A DNA stretch of 64,000 bases from CAZEAP01 sp964510315. Lineage in GTDB: Bacteria; Planctomycetota; Brocadiia; SM23-32. The stretch is from NCBI GenBank assembly GCA_964510315.1, contig CAZEAP010000014.1:25242-89241 (forward strand), in the 5' to 3' direction. The notes beneath the pieces were generated by a model. It saw nothing but the letters and a program-made list of their open reading frames with translations. It was not told where the DNA came from and did not search any database. Of the stretch, positions 34,441 through 44,500 are shown piece after piece (position 1 is the stretch's first letter; every line of letters starts with the position of its first letter). The translations under genes and the position numbers were made by a program.

Positions 34441-35712
34441 ATGTCGGATGCCAGATTCGTCCAGATTCACACGTTGACCTCCTATCCCGGCGCGCTGCTC
34501 AACCGAGACGACGCCGGTTTCGCAAAGCGCCTCCCCTTCGGGGGCGCCACTCGCACCCGCATCTCCTCGCAGTGCCTGAAATACCACTGGCGCCACCACG
34601 AGGGCGAGCACGCCCTCTACGACGTCGACGACGTGCCGAAGTCCTACCGCTCCCGGGAGACCTTCCAGCGCAAGGTAGCCCATCCCCTCATCCAGGACGG
34701 CCTGCCACCACGGCTGGTCGCCTGTGCCGCTCTGACCCTTATGGAGATGGTCCTCTCCGACGACAGGCCGTCGAAGACCGATTACAAGAAGATACTCTCG
34801 GGCGGCGAGGAACTCGACGAGGTCCTCGAGTCCAGCCAGGTCACCATCCTGGGCGAGCCCGAGGTGCGCTACCTGCGGAAGCTGGTGCGCGAAACCGTTG
34901 AGCCCCTGCGCGACGAACTCGGCGCGCTCTGGGCAGACCCCGAGGCGAAACTGTCTTCTGAGCAAATCGAGACCGCCATCAAGGCCTGCAACGACATCAG
35001 CAAGGGCGACCTGAAGAAAAACTTGAAGGGGCTCGCCCTCGCCACCGGCCTGGACGCCGCCATGTTCGGCCGGATGGCCACCAGCGACGCCCTCGCCAGA
35101 GGCGACGCCGCCGTGCACGTCGCCCACGCCTTCACCACACACGCCGAAGAGAGCGAAACCGATTATTTCTCCGCCGTGGATGAACTCAGACAGGCCGGCG
35201 GTGAAGGCGAACTCGGCGCCGGTCATATCAATACCAGCGAACTCAACAGCGGCCTTTTCTACGGCTACGTGGTCGTGGACGTCCCGCTCCTGGTCTCCAA
35301 CCTGGAAGGATGCGGGCGCGAGGACTGGCGCGATGCGGACCGCCGGCTGCCCGCAGAGGTCGTCCGTCGCATGGTCCACATCGTCGCCACCGTCTCGCCC
35401 GGGGCCAAGCTGGGCTCCACCGCGCCCTACGCTCACTCCGAGTGCGTCTTCATCGAGGCCGGCTCCGTACAGCCCCGCACCCTCGCCAATGCCTTCCGGG
35501 CGCCGGTTGAAGCCCCGCCGGACGTGCTGGCCAACTCCTGCCAGGCACTCGGAGCCCACTTGCGGCAGCTTGACGCCATGTACGGGCGCCAAACCGAGCG
35601 GAGGCTCTCCGGCACCGAGCCGGCCGAGGCGATCGCCGAGGCCCTCGGCGTAAACCATACCGTCCCCCTCGACGAGGCCGCCGAATGGGCCGCCGAAAAG
35701 GTAGGGGGGTGA
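34441..35712 (+). CDS. casC: Cascade backbone Cas7e (CasC/Cse4)
   Basis: 423 residues; six copies form the crRNA-binding spine of Cascade. VQIHTLTSYPGALLNRDDAGFAKRLPFGGATRTRISSQCLKYHWR at the start contains the RAMP-like strand and the crRNA-binding loop; AHAFTTHAEESETDYFSAVDEL and GAGHINTSELNSGLFYGYVVVDVPLL are Cas7e signatures. It is some 60 residues longer than E. coli CasC, as in many other type I-E systems. GGAGGATGCACC precedes the ATG; cas5 follows after 4 bp. Confidence 0.96.
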   Translation: MSDARFVQIHTLTSYPGALLNRDDAGFAKRLPFGGATRTRISSQCLKYHWRHHEGEHALYDVDDVPKSYRSRETFQRKVAHPLIQDGLPPRLVACAALTLMEMVLSDDRPSKTDYKKILSGGEELDEVLESSQVTILGEPEVRYLRKLVRETVEPLRDELGALWADPEAKLSSEQIETAIKACNDISKGDLKKNLKGLALATGLDAAMFGRMATSDALARGDAAVHVAHAFTTHAEESETDYFSAVDELRQAGGEGELGAGHINTSELNSGLFYGYVVVDVPLLVSNLEGCGREDWRDADRRLPAEVVRRMVHIVATVSPGAKLGSTAPYAHSECVFIEAGSVQPRTLANAFRAPVEAPPDVLANSCQALGAHLRQLDAMYGRQTERRLSGTEPAEAIAEALGVNHTVPLDEAAEWAAEKVGG

Positions 35713-35716
35713 GACG

Positions 35717-36457
35717 ATGCACATCCTCTTAATTCGATTCGAGGCCCCCCTGATGAGCTTCGGGGCACCCATGGTCGACTACCGGGGAGTCATACAGCCC
35801 TATCCCGCCCTCTCCATGCTCTGCGGGATGCTGGGCAACGCCCTCGGCTACCATCACCGTGAGACCGACAGGCTGCAGCGCCTCCAGGAGCGCATCCGCT
35901 ACGCCTGCCGACGGGACGCGCCCGGCCGGCGCCTGCGCGACTACCAGACCGTCGACCTCGGCCAGGAGTTCATGCGCGACGACCACGCCTGGACCACCCG
36001 CGGCGAACTGGAAAGGCGCAAGGGCGGCTCCGCCAGCACCGGCACCCACATCCGCCTGCGGGACTACTGGGCCGACGCCGCCTGCACCGTCGCCCTCTCT
36101 CTCGAGCCACCCGAAGAGCGCCCCCGGCTCGAGGAGTTGGAGCATGCACTCCACCGCCCCGAGCGCCCGCTGTTCATCGGGCGCAAGTGCTGCCTGCCCG
36201 CCGCACGCCTGCTGATGGGGCGAACGGAGGAGCCCCGCCTGACCGACGCCCTTCGCTCCGCCCCCCTGCCGGAATGGGCCGAAGGACGCTCGCAGGCGGA
36301 TGCCTGGTGGCCCAGTCGGCCCGATGCCGAAGAACCCGAAGCCATGCAGCGTCCCGTCACCGACGCACGCGATTGGGCCAACCAGATCCACGTCGGCGAA
36401 CGCTGGATCGCGCAGGGCAAGATTCAGCTCAACACCCGGGAGACCGAAAATGACTGA
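35717..36457 (+). CDS. casD: Cascade subunit Cas5e (CasD)
   Basis: 246 residues, RAMP-fold protein that caps the 5' handle of the crRNA. The opening LLIRFEAPLMSFGAPMVDYRGVIQPYPALSMLCGMLGNALGYHHRE and the RLRDYWADAACTVALSL and RPLFIGRKCCLPA segments are typical of Cas5e. It shares eight bases (ATGACTGA) with cas6e. No catalytic function is expected in type I-E. Confidence 0.95.
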   Translation: MHILLIRFEAPLMSFGAPMVDYRGVIQPYPALSMLCGMLGNALGYHHRETDRLQRLQERIRYACRRDAPGRRLRDYQTVDLGQEFMRDDHAWTTRGELERRKGGSASTGTHIRLRDYWADAACTVALSLEPPEERPRLEELEHALHRPERPLFIGRKCCLPAARLLMGRTEEPRLTDALRSAPLPEWAEGRSQADAWWPSRPDAEEPEAMQRPVTDARDWANQIHVGERWIAQGKIQLNTRETEND

Positions 36458-37220
36458 TACCGCAACTCAGAACTCAACGCTCCATATGGTTCAGATGTGG
36501 CTGGACACGCGGCGACTCACCGAACTCGCCCGCGCCCTCCATCTGCCTCTACGCCACGTCGACGAGAACTACCTCACTCATTGTGCACTGGCGGAGTTGT
36601 TCGGGGACCGGGCCCCGGGGCCCTTCTGCGTCGAAGACTCCCCCGGCAGGCACCTGCGCGTGCTTGCCTACGGCTCTGAGCCGGACGCCCGGCTTCACGA
36701 AATCGCCCGCAAGCTGGCCGGTCCCATGGTCTACCGCATCTGCGATTGGGACCGCCTCGCATCCAAGCCCATGCCCGAGAGCTTTGAAGCCGGCACCCGG
36801 CTCCGCTTCACGGTTCGCGCATGTCCCGTCGTCCGCAAGTCCTCCGCCGGCAAGTACCACAGCGCCGGCGCCGAGGTCGACGCCTTCCTCTCCCGCGTCT
36901 GGGAGGTCGACGACCGGAGCGTACCCGTCAACCGGGAAGATGTCTACCGTCAATGGCTGCTCGGCCAGTTCGAACGGCGGGGCGGGGCCGACCTGGCAGC
37001 GCAAACCGTGCGCCTGGAGAGGTTCAGTCTAGAACGCATGCTGCGCAGATCCGACGGCGGGTCGCGAAAGACGACCGTCATCAAGCGACCCGCCGCCACC
37101 CTGTCCGGACGTCTGCAGGTCACCGACGGTCGGCAGTTCCGAGAGCTGATCCGCCGCGGCGTAGGCCGCCACAAAACCTTCGGCTTCGGCATGCTCAAGG
37201 TCCAACCGCCCGGGAGGTAA
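36450..37220 (+). CDS. casE: crRNA endonuclease Cas6e (CasE/Cse3)
   Basis: 256 residues; cuts the pre-crRNA at the 3' base of each repeat hairpin (after GCGGGG) and stays bound to it. MVQMWLDTRRLTELARALHLPLRHVDENYLTHCALAELFG aligns with the N-terminal RAMP domain, with His44 (YLTHCAL) as the probable general acid corresponding to the active-site His of Thermus Cas6e. The C-terminal glycine-rich loop is GVGRHKTFGFGMLKV. The chosen ATG overlaps the cas5 stop. cas1 follows after 4 bp. Confidence 0.95.
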   Translation: MTDTATQNSTLHMVQMWLDTRRLTELARALHLPLRHVDENYLTHCALAELFGDRAPGPFCVEDSPGRHLRVLAYGSEPDARLHEIARKLAGPMVYRICDWDRLASKPMPESFEAGTRLRFTVRACPVVRKSSAGKYHSAGAEVDAFLSRVWEVDDRSVPVNREDVYRQWLLGQFERRGGADLAAQTVRLERFSLERMLRRSDGGSRKTTVIKRPAATLSGRLQVTDGRQFRELIRRGVGRHKTFGFGMLKVQPPGR

Positions 37221-37224
37221 AGCC

Positions 37225-38109
37225 ATGCTCAAAGGACGCCTCGGTCTGCACACAGCCAGAATCCCTCAAGCCGACCGCCACGGCCTCCTCTGGCTCGAAC
37301 GCGGCAAACTCTACGTGGAGGAAGGCACCCTCGCCTTCGTCACCGCCGGCAGCGATTCCCTCGAACAGGGCAGATACCAGATACCCTACCAGGCCATCTC
37401 CAACATCCTGCTCGCCCCGGGCTCCACAGTCAGCCACGACGCATTCCGGCTGCTCGCCTCCCATGGCACCGGCCTGCTCATCGTGGGCTCCGGAGGGGTC
37501 AGGTTCTACGCCGCCAGCGCGCCGTTCGGAGCCGACCGCTCCGAACTCGCACGGCGCCAGACCCGCCTTTGGGCCGACGAAGACCGGCGCATCGAGGTGG
37601 CCCGGAGGATGTACGCCATACGCCTCGGCGAAACCCTCCCGCACCAGGACCTCGATGCCCTTCGTGGCGTGGAAGGCCACCGCATGAAAATACTTTACAA
37701 GCGCCTGGCCAGGAAACACGGCGTCCAATGGTCGGGACGCCGTTACGACAGATCAAGCCCCCAGAGCGACGACCTCCCCAACACGGCTATAAACCATGCC
37801 TCTTCCGCCGTCCGTGCCGCCGCGATGGTCGCCGTCGCCGCCACCGCCACCATCCCTCAGCTCGGCTTCATCCACGAGGCCTCCGCCCAGGCATTCGTGC
37901 TGGACATCGCGGACCTGTTCCGCGTCAACGTCACCCTCACCGTCGCCTTTCGCGCGGTGAAGCGGCACGAGAGGCAAGGCTGGGAGGACATCGAGAGAAC
38001 CACTCGTCGGCTCACCGGCCGGACACTGAGGGAACAGGAAGTCATCCCCCAGATGATTGATAACATCAAGGAGCTGCTCAATGTCCATGACACTGGCCAT
38101 AACGCGTAA
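37225..38109 (+). CDS. cas1: integrase Cas1 (type I-E)
   Basis: 294 residues. With Cas2 it integrates new spacers at the leader end. Active-site residues match E. coli Cas1 after a constant offset of nine: E150 (LRGVEGHRMK), H217 (GFIHEAS) and D230 (LDIADLF), with D227 also present. GRLGLHTARIPQADRHGLLWLERGKLYV is the N-terminal beta domain. Length is near the E. coli protein (305). All catalytic residues are intact, so spacer acquisition should be functional. Its end overlaps cas2 by 29 bases. Confidence 0.97.
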   Translation: MLKGRLGLHTARIPQADRHGLLWLERGKLYVEEGTLAFVTAGSDSLEQGRYQIPYQAISNILLAPGSTVSHDAFRLLASHGTGLLIVGSGGVRFYAASAPFGADRSELARRQTRLWADEDRRIEVARRMYAIRLGETLPHQDLDALRGVEGHRMKILYKRLARKHGVQWSGRRYDRSSPQSDDLPNTAINHASSAVRAAAMVAVAATATIPQLGFIHEASAQAFVLDIADLFRVNVTLTVAFRAVKRHERQGWEDIERTTRRLTGRTLREQEVIPQMIDNIKELLNVHDTGHNA

Positions 38110-38437
38110 CGTACCCGGTCGCTTCCGGGGCTTCCTGGCCTCCTGCATGCTGGAGGTCGGCCCCGGCGTCTATGCCGCACCCCACCTGCGCAAAGCCGTC
38201 CGCGAACGCCTCTGGCGGGTCATGCTCGACTGGGCCGGTCAGGTTCCCGAGGGCGGAGGAGTGATGCTCATGTGGCGTGACAGGGAAGCGCCCTCCGGCC
38301 TCAGTATCCGCACCCTCGGCTGGCCCAAAACCGAGATCGTCTCCCACGAGGGCATCTGGCTCAGCCAGCGCGACCTCACCGCCGAACACGACGTCGAAGA
38401 ACTCCAGCAACTCGTCGCCGGAACCGAAGAGGACTGA
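38081..38437 (+). CDS. cas2: Cas2 (type I-E)
   Basis: 118 residues, ferredoxin-fold partner of Cas1 that forms the ruler of the integration complex. LAITRNVPGRFRGFLASCMLEVGPGVYAAPHLRKAVRERLWRVMLDW and GGVMLMWRDREAPSGLSIRTLGWPKTEIVSHEGIWL are characteristic of the I-E subtype (YgbF-like). AAGGAG lies eight bases before the ATG within the end of cas1. The tail LTAEHDVEELQQLVAGTEED adds some 20 residues to the E. coli length. Confidence 0.95.
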   Translation: MSMTLAITRNVPGRFRGFLASCMLEVGPGVYAAPHLRKAVRERLWRVMLDWAGQVPEGGGVMLMWRDREAPSGLSIRTLGWPKTEIVSHEGIWLSQRDLTAEHDVEELQQLVAGTEED

Positions 38438-38516
38438 ACCATCCTCACCGCTCTTTGACAAATAGCTATACGGGGGCTGGCCCAACGGGGAGGCCGGCCC
38501 CTCCATGTCTCACGGG

Positions 38517-38544
38517 TTGCACCGACAGATTGAGCCCATACAAT
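38517..38544 (+). promoter_or_regulatory. pre-crRNA promoter in the leader
   Basis: TTGCAC (38517-38522), 16-nt spacer, TACAAT (38539-38544). Predicted start near 38551, about 34 bp before repeat 1. The -10 lies within a 14-bp palindrome. Confidence 0.6.
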
Positions 38545-38552
38545 ATATTGTA
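38539..38552. promoter_or_regulatory. 14-bp perfect palindrome over the leader -10
   Basis: TACAATATATTGTA is its own reverse complement and covers the -10 box of the array promoter, so a dimeric repressor bound here would silence crRNA production. No regulator can be named. Confidence 0.55.
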
Positions 38553-38584
38553 GTCGGCTTGCTGCCGGCCCGCAGCATGTGAGA

Positions 38585-41500
38585 GGTTCCCCCGCACACG
38601 CGGGGATAGTCCCGAGAGAAGCTGCGCGACGAGCGAAAGGCGCGCGGTTCCCCCGCACACGCGGGGATAGTCCCAAAATCAAACCCGGTTGCCAGCCCGG
38701 TGAGTAGGTTCCCCCGCACACGCGGGGATAGTCCTTGCGCCGGGTCGGCCGGAAGGCTCCGGGGGGGGGTTCCCCCGCACACGCGGGGATAGTCCCAAGG
38801 CTGGGAATACCGGCGGGGCTCAGGAGCTGGTTCCCCCGCACACGCGGGGATAGTCCTTGGGGGAAGAGGCAGCACTGCCGGTACGTAGTGGTTCCCCCGC
38901 ACACGCGGGGATAGTCCGCGATGGAGAAACCTGGACCAGCGGGGCACCGCGGTTCCCCCGCACACGCGGGGATAGTCCGCGACTGAAGGCCGTGACGCAG
39001 GAAATGCCCCCGGTTCCCCCGCACACGCGGGGATAGTCCGCGGATTGGGAATCGGCGGGATACAAAACGGGGGGTTCCCCCGCACACGCGGGGATAGTCC
39101 CGAGGCGGGGCAGTGGGCGCTGGCGGCGATGAAGGTTCCCCCGCACACGCGGGGATAGTCCGTAGCCGCTCATCTCAACTCCTCGCTCTGGCGAGGTTCC
39201 CCCGCACACGCGGGGATAGTCCCGGCGGTGCACGGGCCTGACACGCGGCGTGCAGGGTTCCCCCGCACACGCGGGGATAGTCCGCGGGTGTGGACGGCAA
39301 TCAAGGACCTGGCGAGGGTTCCCCCGCACACGCGGGGATAGTCCCCAACGTGCGATCGAGCTGACCCTGACTGGCCTGGTTCCCCCGCACACGCGGGGAT
39401 AGTCCTTTTGTTGGAGGAACAAAAGGCTCTGAGGGAGTGGTTCCCCCGCACACGCGGGGATAGTCCCCCGAGACTTTAACTGCATACGTGCATCCTATTG
39501 GTTCCCCCGCACACGCGGGGATAGTCCGTGACAGTACCATCGCCGACCAGAACGCCGACGGGTTCCCCCGCACACGCGGGGATAGTCCCTTACTGCTGTT
39601 GAAATGCCGACCGCTTCTCGTGGTTCCCCCGCACACGCGGGGATAGTCCTTGCGAGCCTTGCTGTTCGGCAGGCCCTCGACGGGTTCCCCCGCACACGCG
39701 GGGATAGTCCCGCTGGCATGTACTGGCCCGGGGGAGGAGCCCAGGTTCCCCCGCACACGCGGGGATAGTCCGATGGTCCAACGCAAACGCTTTGCGTTGT
39801 CCTTGGTTCCCCCGCACACGCGGGGATAGTCCATTGGTACGGGGGCTCCGGTCAGCGCGGTATCGGGTTCCCCCGCACACGCGGGGATAGTCCTTCTCAT
39901 CTTCTTTGGACTCCTTTTGGGGAAAAGGTTCCCCCGCACACGCGGGGATAGTCCCGGTCTTTTCATCTACGCAATCGAAGTAGATGAGGTTCCCCCGCAC
40001 ACGCGGGGATAGTCCCTTCGGTTTCGTCTGTTGCGGGAACGTGCCCTTGGTTCCCCCGCACACGCGGGGATAGTCCCATCCGGCCTCCAAAGCTTGACAC
40101 TGCCCTACCGGTTCCCCCGCACACGCGGGGATAGTCCTTCTCATCCGCCTCCAACCCGTACACGAACAAAGGTTCCCCCGCACACGCGGGGATAGTCCGT
40201 CCTTTGTGGGCAAGGGGTTATGACGTGCAATGGTTCCCCCGCACACGCGGGGATAGTCCCCAGCTTTTCCCCAAAAGGAGTCCAAAGAAGATGGTTCCCC
40301 CGCACACGCGGGGATAGTCCCCTTGCGGAATCGACAGATAGCGAGCCCAACCAGGTTCCCCCGCACACGCGGGGATAGTCCCCTTCCGAACCTACTGCGT
40401 GAAAACTGGACAGAGGTTCCCCCGCACACGCGGGGATAGTCCCACCCCCTCGATCTTCGCGGCCGCCCACTCGAAGGTTCCCCCGCACACGCGGGGATAG
40501 TCCCGGGAGACAGACTGATGGCACTGACGGCAGCGAGGTTCCCCCGCACACGCGGGGATAGTCCCGTAGACCTCTCCAGTCCAGTCCAGCATCGCCGGGT
40601 TCCCCCGCACACGCGGGGATAGTCCATCCGGAGCTTGGTCAATCTGTTTCGGATCTAAGGTTCCCCCGCACACGCGGGGATAGTCCCCAGCTCCCAGCAC
40701 GTTGCGCACAGCCGGGCTCGGTTCCCCCGCACACGCGGGGATAGTCCCCTACTCTTACGGGAGGACGCCGATGGCCGATGGGTTCCCCCGCACACGCGGG
40801 GATAGTCCCCGGGCGAAGCTCGTGCCGAAGATACCGGGGTCGGTTCCCCCGCACACGCGGGGATAGTCCCTCGCCGGCCTCCAGGTCCGTCGTGGGGCAC
40901 TCGGTTCCCCCGCACACGCGGGGATAGTCCGCCTTATTACCTGAAGCGCGATTTACGCGAGGCGGTTCCCCCGCACACGCGGGGATAGTCCGAGATAGCG
41001 GATTACTTCCGTGGCGGTTGTCTGGGTTCCCCCGCACACGCGGGGATAGTCCCTATCCGCCCGCATAGCCCTTGTGCTAACCCTGGGTTCCCCCGCACAC
41101 GCGGGGATAGTCCTCGCAAAAGATCAAGGCCCCGGGTTCCAAGCAAGGTTCCCCCGCACACGCGGGGATAGTCCTCACGAAGACGGACGTTGAGAGGGCC
41201 CTTAAAGGGTTCCCCCGCACACGCGGGGATAGTCCCTCAGCCATTTGACCCCCCCATATGGATAACTGGGTTCCCCCGCACACGCGGGGATAGTCCCGTA
41301 GCCTTCGAGTAGGCAATGCCGTCGGCGTTGGTTCCCCCGCACACGCGGGGATAGTCCTTCTCCCCCTCCCGGGCGCTGCCGGAGGCACCGGGTTCCCCCG
41401 CACACGCGGGGATAGTCCCCTTGTATAGGTCAACGTACGGAGCCGTTTTCTGGTTCCCCCGCACACGCGGGGATAGTCCGCCGTTGACCGGGCACGTGGC

Positions 41501-44500
41501 GAGGTCGCGGTGGGTTCCCCCGCACACGCGGGGATAGTCCCGGCCAGCCCCGTAATCGTCGTTCCGGTATGCGGGTTCCCCCGCACACGCGGGGATAGTC
41601 CGGTGCGCACGCGCGTGATGCGGCGCGACCTGCGGGTTCCCCCGCACACGCGGGGATAGTCCCACGCCGAGGGTGCCCAGCACCTCCGTCAGGCTGGTTC
41701 CCCCGCACACGCGGGGATAGTCCCGCATCGGCGTCCGTGGGGTCCGTCATGCTGATGGTTCCCCCGCACACGCGGGGATAGTCCGCGCAGGTCCTCCGGC
41801 CGGGCGCCACCCTCGAGGGTTCCCCCGCACACGCGGGGATAGTCCGCGGGTGGACGTGACACCCCGCTACCTCAGCGAGGTTCCCCCGCACACGCGGGGA
41901 TAGTCCCGACGGCCCGGAGTGGGTGATCGAGATCGAGGAGGTTCCCCCGCACACGCGGGGATAGTCCGCGCACGATCGCCCCCCTGCCGGAGGGCATGAC
42001 GGTTCCCCCGCACACGCGGGGATAGTCCGTGTACGACCGCCGGCAGCCGCGGGTCATCGGGGGTTCCCCCGCACACGCGGGGATAGTCCCCTCTACATGA
42101 TATGCACGGTTGCGCATGTCCTGGTTCCCCCGCACACGCGGGGATAGTCCCGGTACTCCCGTCTACGGCATCCCCCTCTCTGCGGTTCCCCCGCACACGC
42201 GGGGATAGTCCTCGCTCCTACACCGGCAACGTCCGGGGACTCGCGGTTCCCCCGCACACGCGGGGATAGTCCCGACGGCATCGAGGGTATCCTTGCCGAG
42301 GTCGTGGTTCCCCCGCACACGCGGGGATAGTCCACTCGCTCGCGGGGTCCGGCGGGGTCTGACCCGGGTTCCCCCGCACACGCGGGGATAGTCCCAGCGT
42401 GTGGCCGGAGCGCTTCCCGGCCGGGGAGGTTCCCCCGCACACGCGGGGATAGTCCGCCTTATTACCTGAAGCGCGATTTACGCGAGGCGGTTCCCCCGCA
42501 CACGCGGGGATAGTCCGAGATAGCGGATTACTTCCGTGGCGGTTGTCTGGGTTCCCCCGCACACGCGGGGATAGTCCCTATCCGCCCGCATAGCCCTTGT
42601 GCTAACCCTGGGTTCCCCCGCACACGCGGGGATAGTCCTCGCAAAAGATCAAGGCCCCGGGTTCCAAGCAAGGTTCCCCCGCACACGCGGGGATAGTCCT
42701 CACGAAGACGGACGTTGAGAGGGCCCTTAAAGGGTTCCCCCGCACACGCGGGGATAGTCCCTCAGCCATTTGACCCCCCCATATGGATAACTGGGTTCCC
42801 CCGCACACGCGGGGATAGTCCCGTAGCCTTCGAGTAGGCAATGCCGTCGGCGTTGGTTCCCCCGCACACGCGGGGATAGTCCTTCTCCCCCTCCCGGGCG
42901 CTGCCGGAGGCACCGGGTTCCCCCGCACACGCGGGGATAGTCCCCTTGTATAGGTCAACGTACGGAGCCGTTTTCTGGTTCCCCCGCACACGCGGGGATA
43001 GTCCTTGGGGGGGTTAGTCGTCGTCCTGGAGTACTGCGGTTCCCCCGCACACGCGGGGATAGTCCCTTCGGTTTCGTCTACGGGAACATGCTGGCCTTGG
43101 TTCCCCCGCACACGCGGGGATAGTCCGATGCTCCAGCGAAGGCGCTTCTGATTCTGCTTGGTTCCCCCGCACACGCGGGGATAGTCCGTCAGGCCCTTAT
43201 TGGCTTGGCTACCGATATTCGGTTCCCCCGCACACGCGGGGATAGTCCCGTAGGGGACGTACACCGCTCCAGATCTGGCCTGGTTCCCCCGCACACGCGG
43301 GGATAGTCCGTAACGGCAGAGGAGCCCAGGGGAAAGAAATCCGGTTCCCCCGCACACGCGGGGATAGTCCCCTGGGCGGGGCAGTCGACGCATCCGCACT
43401 GGAGGTTCCCCCGCACACGCGGGGATAGTCCGTAGCCGCTCATCTCAGCTCCTCGCCCGGGCGAGGTTCCCCCGCACACGCGGGGATAGTCCCTGCTCGC
43501 ACGGGGAGGCAGCGCATACGCTAAAGGTTCCCCCGCACACGCGGGGATAGTCCTAGGGGAACCGGGAGGCAAAGTTCTGGTTCTGGGGTTCCCCCGCACA
43601 CGCGGGGATAGTCCGGTAACAGAACAATAAGGCAGTGAATGAAGGAGGGTTCCCCCGCACACGCGGGGATAGTCCGTGCCCCGGTGCCAGAGGAGCCGGC
43701 GGCGCTATGGTTCCCCCGCACACGCGGGGATAGTCCTCCCGTTTGGATGAACAGCCTTCCCATTCCACAGGTTCCCCCGCACACGCGGGGATAGTCCTCT
43801 ACAGGTTTCTGGACATCCCTCTTACATAGCGGTTCCCCCGCACACGCGGGGATAGTCCCCATCCCTTCTTCGTCTGCATGAAGAAGGAGCTGGTTCCCCC
43901 GCACACGCGGGGATAGTCCCGTGGTTCTTTACACGGAAGTTGTCAGCCTTGAGGTTCCCCCGCACACGCGGGGATAGTCCCCTGATGGCAAAGAACCGTG
44001 AAACCGGACGGGCGGTTCCCCCGCACACGCGGGGATAGTCCCGGTGATGAGGAGTTCATCCCTCTGGCGAATGAGGTTCCCCCGCACACGCGGGGATAGT
44101 CCCGCCGCCGGAGCCGATCCCGTACTCGACAGGCTGGTTCCCCCGCACACGCGGGGATAGTCCCTCAACCTGCACGATCTCATGGCACCAGTCAAGGGTT
44201 CCCCCGCACACGCGGGGATAGTCCTTCTAAAACGTGGCATCCTGCGGTATCTGAGGTGGTTCCCCCGCACACGCGGGGATAGTCCTCCGGCTCAGAGCAG
44301 TTGCTGCCTGCCGCGGAAGGTTCCCCCGCACACGCGGGGATAGTCCTTTGCTATAGCAAACGGTGTGCCAACGTGCCGCGGTTCCCCCGCACACGCGGGG
44401 ATAGTCCCCGCCACCGCCCGCCCTCGAACGCCGGCTGGAGGGTTCCCCCGCACACGCGGGGATAGTCCGCCGTTCCAGGCGGACTGGATCGACGCGAGCC

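Larger units (their letters stand above)
38438..38584 (+). other. CRISPR leader
   Basis: 147 bp between cas2 and the first repeat. It contains a GC-rich hairpin (GGGGCTGGCC at 38473-38482 with GGCCGGCCCC at 38492-38501), the pre-crRNA promoter, and a 14-bp perfect palindrome. An AT-rich patch here, in otherwise GC-rich DNA, is typical of leaders and may bind IHF or another bending protein. Confidence 0.8.
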
